This document shows positions 1 through 6,300 of a DNA stretch of 12,135 bases, piece after piece; the first letter of the stretch is position 1, and every line of letters begins with the position of its first letter. The notes below the pieces were generated by a model. The model saw only the letters and a program-made list of their open reading frames with translations. It was not told the origin of the DNA and did not search any database. The translations under genes and the position numbers were made by a program. Source of the DNA: Baffinella frigidus (Eukaryota; Cryptophyceae; Cryptomonadales; Baffinellaceae); NCBI GenBank assembly GCA_026770585.1, contig MU646557.1, positions 327,738 through 339,872 on the forward strand, given 5' to 3'.

Positions 1-95
1 CCATCTCACACCATCTTACACCATCTCACACCATCTCACACCATCTCACACCATCTCACACCATCTCACACCATCTCACACCATCTCACACCATC
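1..95. repeat. Decamer tandem repeat (CCATCTCACA)n
   Basis: Nine head-to-tail copies of a 10-bp unit plus a partial tenth; only the second copy differs (CTTACA). It begins at the window edge, so the full array may be longer. On the minus strand every frame meets TGA within 30 bp, so it is not a coding repeat. A simple minisatellite. Confidence 0.97.
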
Positions 96-440
96 GTGCG
101 TCAGCGCCCAGATGCGCTTTACAGAGCCGGGTTCATCCGTCAGCGCACAGCGGCTCAGCCTCAAGACGTGTCTCGCTCGTACCCGGACACGATGGTGTTG
201 CTGGCGCAGCCTTGTGCGCAGATGGTGTGGCTGGTGAAGCTTACGTGTTTTGTGCCAGGCTCCAAGGGCACCTAAGGATGCAAGGTTATGAGGCTTGTGC
301 ACAGCGGGCGTGTTTGGTGCAGTGACGGTGGAGGTGTGCGTGGTGGCGGCGTCTAAGCCCGAACCCCTAAACCCTAAGGCCTAACCCCGCAGCAAGGGGG
401 CTCGAGCGGCGTGGGGTTGGGTAGTTGGCCTGCGACCGTG
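96..440. other. Stretch without a supported gene, with a short dispersed motif
   Basis: A minus-strand frame is open from about 302 to 66, but it has no start context, no splice-site pair I trust and no recognisable motif, and it ends inside the decamer repeat. A copy of the dispersed motif lies at 251-291 and a few telomere-like heptamers lie at 362-385. If the minus-strand gene continues left of 655, one of its exons may hide here; I could not pick one. Confidence 0.5.
251..291 (+). repeat. Dispersed motif copy 1 (GGATGCAAGGTTATG type)
   Basis: The core CACCTAAGGATGCAAGG then TTATGAG recurs with changes at 611-651 and 11232-11266, and in both arms of the inverted repeat at 2995-3229. The copies lie far apart in unrelated surroundings, so this is a small dispersed repeat or the conserved end of an element, not part of a local tandem array. 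Confidence 0.7.
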
Positions 441-444
441 AGGA

Positions 445-489
<45 letters not shown>

Positions 490-609
490 TGTGTGTGAGT
501 GGCAGAGAGAGAGAGAGAGAGTGAGAGAGAGAGAGTGAGTGAGAGAGAGTGTGTGTGTGTGAGAGAGAGAGAGTGAGTAAGTGAGTGAGTGAGTGAATGC
601 GTGAGTGAG
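441..609. repeat. GT/GA microsatellite
   Basis: About 170 bp of alternating (GT)n, (GA)n and GTGA tetramers. On the minus strand it is a CA/CT-rich, pyrimidine-rich stretch inside the intron that follows the exon at 655-738. Confidence 0.95.
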
Positions 610-610
610 C

Positions 611-651
611 GGGGCCAGGCCTAAGGGCACCTACGGCCGCAAGGTTATGAG
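611..651 (+). repeat. Dispersed motif copy 2, at a splice donor
   Basis: This reads GGCCAGGCCTAAGGGCACC and then TACGGCCGCAAGGTTATGAG, a variant of the motif at 251-291. Read on the minus strand it starts 3 nt after the donor GT of the exon at 655-738, so the intron opens GTGCTCATAACCTTGC. The motif therefore forms the 5' end of this intron. Confidence 0.65.
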
Positions 652-654
652 CAC

Positions 655-738
655 CTGCTGGGTGGCGTGCACGTGCGTCTTGGCCGCCGCGAGCACCTCC
701 CCCTGCGCCACCGTGAACTCCTTTCGCAACCCATCCAC
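655..738 (-). CDS. Exon, 28 codons (VDGLRKEF...ATQQ)
   Basis: The acceptor is CTCAATAG|GTGGATGGG and the donor CAGCAG|GTGCTC. It is 84 bp, phase 0 at both ends. The product begins VDGLRKEFTVAQGEV and ends THVHATQQ, Ala-rich and probably helical. The first twelve codons and the preceding acceptor are repeated at 1317-1357, 1179-1221 and, cut short, at 1074-1085. This is the only copy that continues as an open exon to a clean donor, so it is the likely functional one. Confidence 0.65.
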
Positions 739-3249
739 CTATTGAGAGATGAAACGTCAGATATGTGTGGTGGCCACCTGTGCGGCTGTATGCTATTCAC
801 GAAATCCCTTCGAAGACCGCTGTGTGAATTCAACCCCCCCTTGCACCAGGGTGCACCAGGGTTAGGGTTGAGGGGTTAGGGTTGAGGGTTTAGACGACGT
901 TGCACGGTTGACGAGCAGATTCGGGTTTTTTTAACCTCTGGTACTTCCAAGAGGCTTTCCACACGAGAATTAAAAAAACCCGAATCTGCTCGTCAACCGT
1001 GCAACGTCGTCTAAACCCTCAACCCCAACCCCTCAACCCTAACCCTGGTGCAAGGGGAGGTTGAACACGAGACCAACCCATCCACCTATTGAGGGATGTC
1101 AGATATGCATGGTGGCCGCGTATGCGGCATCGCGTCATCTATCGCGTAAATCCAAGGTGATACATCGCGTAAAATCACCCCCCCCCTGCGCCACCGTAAA
1201 CTCCTTCCGCAACCCATCCACCTATTTACACTGCCTGTCAGATATGCGTGGTGGCCTCCTGTGCGGCTATATATGCTACTCACGAAATCCCTTCGACGAC
1301 CGCTGTGTGAATTCACCCCCCCTGCGAAACCGTGGACTCCTTTCGCAGCCCATCCACCTGTTCAGGGGTGCCTGTTACATATGTGGGGTGGCCACATGTG
1401 CCATAGAGCCATTCTGGTAGGACTTGGCCAAATCGAACTTCGAACTTTCAAGATGCGAACTTCTAGATGCACAGTAATTATTAGTAACACCATGATCTCT
1501 CCTGCAAAATTTGAATTCAAAACACTTCATATTCAAAAGGGTTCATCTAGAAGCTCGCATCTTCGTAACTTCGAAGTTCGCCCTGGCCAAGTCCTACCAG
1601 ATTGGCTCTATAACATTCTGCTGCACACAGAGAACTTCTCGCTCGTCGCATGATGAAGAGACAAAACTGGAGAGAAAGAGGCTGGAGGGCGGGAGCACAA
1701 CCTTCTGTTGCACAGAGAGGAGTTCCTCCGCGAGCGCCGTCCCGTGGCTCCGCCCGGACGCCAACGCCTGCCGTGCCAAGCCAGGTCGTTACTGGGAAAA
1801 TTCAGAACGCAACGTTTCCTTTCGTGGTAGCGCGCTTGCGGGAAAACTTGGCCGATTTTAAAGAGAAACCTTTTCACCATTTGTACCCAAATCGTTTTGA
1901 TGGACCGTTTACATGTCACGTCCTGGTACACAATTCTCGATTTCTGAAAAACAATCTTGTTAAAATCGGCCAAGTTTTCCCGCGAGCGCTCTACCCAATG
2001 AGTGCCGTCTCAAGTGAGACGCCTGCCGTACATCAATAGTGAGTTTCAACGAGGTCTCTTTTTATAATTTGTACCAGCACGAGTTGTTTTACAAAACTAA
2101 TTATGGGTTCCGTCAGTAACAGGGTTGAGCCCACAACTAGGCGATTCGACATCCCGAGGGGAAGGGGGTGGACCAGCGCCTCGGACAGAGCGCCACCCCC
2201 CCCAGAAACAGGAGGGACCGTATATCCAAATTCGGGAGCGTATATCTAAATCAAACGCGTGTCGGGTTGAAACCGAGCGTTTACCGAGCATTTGAAGGAT
2301 GCGGAAGGGGGGGTGCTTTACTATTACTAGTAGATCGTTTCCAGAGGGGCGTGCGGGCGGGATCTCTAGCTCTGCATGAGTTTTATTCTGGCTCGTCCCA
2401 AAGGCTTTCTATTCGCCCTTTTTGTACTGAATTTCTGCTCTTAAATACTTGTAAGAACGCGCCAGAATAAAAGGCAGGCAGAGCTAGGACCTGTTTGGCG
2501 CGGCCGAAGTCTCCCTCCGCGGAATCCACGGCGTTCGCGTCTGTCGCTATCACCGTCTGCAATGCATTCCTGGGTTTAGCTGTGCACCAGGGGGTGGGGT
2601 AGATAACGGGTTGGCAGTGATCAGGGTTGAGCAGTGAGCCAAGGGGGGTGGGGGGAGGGTTTGGCCGTGACCAATCCGGAGTTAGGGTTTAGCTGTGGAT
2701 CAAGGGGGGGGTGAGAGTTTAGGAGTGAACCAATTCGGGGTGAGGGTTTAGCAGTGGATCAAGGGGGGGGATAGGGATTATCAGTGAACAGGGTTCATCA
2801 GTGGACCAAGGGGGGGGGTCGGGATTATCAGTGACCAGGGTTTAGCAGTGAACCAGGAGGGGGGTTAAGGATCATCAGTGAACAGGGTTTATCAGTGAAC
2901 CAAGGGGGGGGTTAGGGTTTAGCAGTGAACCAATCCGAGGGTAGGGTTCGGCAGTTGACCATGGGGGTGTCAGGCGGGACCGCAGGGCCACGGCCTGTGG
3001 CTTTTGGAATATGGGTATAACGTTGCTCAGGTTGTACCCAAAAAGGGCATAACCTTGCATCATTAGGTGTCACTAGAGCCTAGATACCCACAAACAAGGC
3101 GGAGGGGACGTTACGAGGCGGCCTTGTTTGTGGGTGTCTAGGCTCTAATGCCACCTAAGGATGCAAGGCTATGCCATTTCCCGGTACAGCCTTAGCAACG
3201 TTGAACCCACATTCTAGACACCACAGGACCTGTTCGGCAGCCGCCCCCG

Positions 3250-3303
<54 letters not shown>

Positions 3304-3304
3304 A

Positions 3305-3346
<42 letters not shown>

Positions 3347-6300
3347 ACATATACATATACATTTATACATAACGTCCCCGCGCTGCACGCGCCTGCTCTT
3401 CACCCCACCCCCGCAAAATCTACAATACGCGACACAACGCGCGAACAAGGCGAGGGGCGCGGGGAACATCCAGTGTTGACATCTTTCACGGGAAATCCCT
3501 TGACTACTTACGTTAACGACGTCAGATCTGACGTGGGTGAGGCGTCGGTTTGTCTCGAGGCCTCTGGCGTGGGGTGGAGGACCTGTTCAGCAGCCGCCCC
3601 CGCAACGTCTCCGCGCTGCACGCGCCGCAGCGGGATAATGTCGCGGTTCTCCGCCTCGCTCTTCGTTGCTGCTGCGATTACGTCCTGCGCCGCCGCCGCC
3701 TCGCTCGCCACCTGGGGTCGCGCCCGGACACCAACAGGTTTACGTTTTCACGAAGACGCCCGGACACCAACAGATTTACGTTTTCACGAAGATCGTGGCA
3801 CGTTGCGTTTTTTTACATACAGAAACACCGTTTGCGATTATTGTCCGAAATTGTCCAAACATATCGAGATTGTGGTTGCAGCTGCGATCACGTCCTGCGC
3901 CGCCGCCGCCTCGCGCGCGGGTTTAGGGTTTAGATGTCGGGGTTAAGGGTTTACGGTGTGGGGTTCAGGGTTCAGGGTTTAGAGTTTAGGGTTTAGGGTT
4001 CAGGGTTCAGGGTTCAGGGTTTAGAGTTTAGGGTTTAGGGTTCAGGGTGCAGGGTGCAGGGTTCAGGGTTTAGGGTTTAGAGATTAGGGTTTGGGGTGTT
4101 ACCGCCTGCTTGCGCTGCGAGATGGCAGATGCGAAGAGGTCCTTGGCGGCGGTCATGCCTGGTTTAGGGTGTAGGGTTTAGGGTTTAGAGTTTAGGGTTT
4201 AGAGTTTAGGGTTTAGGGTTTAGGGTTTAGGGTTCAGGGTTCAGGATTTAGGGTTTAGGGTTTTGGTTTAGGGTTTAGGGTTTAGGGTTTCGGGTTTAGG
4301 GATTAGGGTTTCGGGTTTAGGGTTGAGGGTTGAGGGTTGAGACCAGCAGACGCCTTGTTCGCGAGGCCCTGGGCCATCTTCAGGTCGAGGGCCGCGAGCG
4401 CCTTGGCTTGCGTCGAGTGCGACTGTCGCAGCACCTGCATGCACATACGTATGTTAGTTACCCTTTCGTATTGGAGTGGAGTTGCTGCTCGAAATGTGTT
4501 TTGTGGCGAGGCCAGATTCCCAGAGGGGGGGTAGCCTTGCGTCCGCACATGCTCCTGACTATGTGCGTGCAATCATGTGGATGCTTGCGTGATGGTTGTC
4601 TCAATCGTGGAGGGGGGGGTGTTTGCACCAGGACGATAACTGAACCGGGCGGAGTTACACCCACCACAAGTTCCAGTCGGTCGAGAGGCGTGGGACTGTG
4701 CTCAAGTCAAGGAGAGTTCATCCCGCCAGGTACTTAATCTCATGGCTCGAAACGCATACTTTTGGCATCATAGTCTGCATGAGGTGGCCAAATCGGCAAC
4801 TTATGACGCCCAAAGTCTGCGTTTCGAGCAGTTAAATTGAATACCTGGTGGGATGAGATTGGGCATTGGAGGTGTCAAGGAGACAGAGGCGTGGGACTGT
4901 GTGTGGGGGTGGGGCGAGGGAGGACCGTGTTGCTCTGACGGTTAAGGGCTTTCGACTCGGCGAGAAGCACTCCTGCACGACAGCCACCGTCTTAGGGTTA
5001 GGTGTAGGGTTTATTTTTTTAGGGCCACGTGGCGTCTTGCCATCTATAAGACAGGTGTTGAGCGAACCCTACTCCTAACCTAAACCGAGCGAACCCAAAT
5101 GGTGAGCGAAACCTAAACCAAGCCTCGTTTGTACCCTCTTCAACCAGACAAAGGCGGTCACATTGGCAGCACCCGCGCATCACCACACTGCACCACACCA
5201 TTTACGTTCCAGCAAACAATTTCTCCACAGTGGAGAAATACGTAGAAAATCCTGTAGTCTTACGGCATTGTTGTCTGAGAAAATCTCCAAAAGCGGCCGT
5301 TCGATCTGGAGAAGGCTCTACGCAATGACCGAGGCTGCGGATGAGGTGGGGGACCCTGAATCCTGAACCCTGAACCCTGAACCCTGAAACCGAAACCCGG
5401 AACCTGGAACCTGGAACCCTTCGCCCTTGACCCTTGACTCTTGACCCTTGACCCTTGACCGTGGACCCTTGACCCTTGACCCTGACCTCTGAGCCCTGAA
5501 CCCTGAACCCTGAATCTTGACCCCTGAATCCTGAACCCTGACCTGCGGGGTGCTCAGTAGCAACGCCCTCTCCCTGGTTCTCCTCCGACGCCGCGCGGTG
5601 CTTCACCTGCGATCAAAGGGGTTGAGCGTGTAGCGTGTGAGATCAACGGGGTTCACCTGAGAGCCAAGGGGTTCAGAATGTTAAGTGTAGGGTTCATGGT
5701 TGGCGGTGCTTCACCTGAGAGCAAAGTGGTTGAGCGTGTATCCCTTAAGTGACCAGTAGGCTCATACGCCCTACGGTAGGGCCCTAGGACCTGCCTAGGG
5801 CGAGTAAAGGTGAATATTCACCCTATGGTCACTTACGGAATACACGTACCCTATGGTCACTTAAGGAATACACGTACAGCTTGTATACAGTACAGCGTGT
5901 ATACAGTACAGCGTGTATGCAGTACAGCGTGCATGCAGTACAGCGTGTATATAGTACAGCGTGTAGGGTGTAGGATTGGCGTTGAGGGTGGCGGGTGCAG
6001 AGTGTAGGTTGTAGGGATGAGCGTTAGGGGTGTATTGTAGAGACACTCCCTGCCTCAGCCACGGCTGCATCCCACCGTGCCTGCCACACGCTGACGCCCA
6101 CGAGTTTCCCGACCCAGATTCTCTCAACTTAAACCGGGGGAACGGAATCAGCAAGGGCGAGGACGGGTATGGGCGCAGCTTGTTGCTTTACACTAAAGCG
6201 TCTTTCTCCCCAGTCCAAAACTCCACCTAGATTTCACAACATTTTTCGGATCCCCAAACGTGGACCAACACCGTTGGGCAATGGCGCAGACGCCTTTTCG

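Noticed and set aside
1-95. Regular short repeats as a possible CRISPR array
   Set aside because: The 10-bp units are contiguous with no spacers; a simple minisatellite.
367-630. Ser/Leu/Thr/His-rich frame on the minus strand
   Set aside because: It is the translation of the GT/GA microsatellite and has no independent coding evidence.
3155-3479. Tyr/Val or Tyr/Thr repeat proteins on either strand
   Set aside because: These are translations of the TATACA hexamer array; only the flanking exon copy on the minus strand is meaningful.
3473-3946. 157-codon plus-strand frame with a 12-residue repeat (RTPTGLRFHEDA)
   Set aside because: It is antisense to the better supported exon at 3583-3711, and its repeat comes from the 36-bp tandem duplication in the intron.
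3919-4343. A true chromosome end
   Set aside because: The arrays are degenerate, interrupted by in-phase exons, occur in both orientations, and sequence continues on both sides; these are interstitial.
5250-5355. Plus-strand frame LLSEKISKSGRS...TEAADE followed by GTGGGG
   Set aside because: It has no convincing acceptor and no in-phase partner on that strand.
5202-5606. 134-codon minus-strand frame with GSGFRVQ-type repeats
   Set aside because: Apart from its first 14-21 codons, which I keep as a candidate exon, it is the translation of the 7-bp heptamer array; three heptamers make a 7-residue repeat automatically.
6047-6080. Possible minus-strand mini-exon ARWDAAVAEAG
   Set aside because: Acceptor and donor words exist and the peptide is helical, but it is only 34 bp, ends in phase 1 and has no matching neighbour; chance is too likely.
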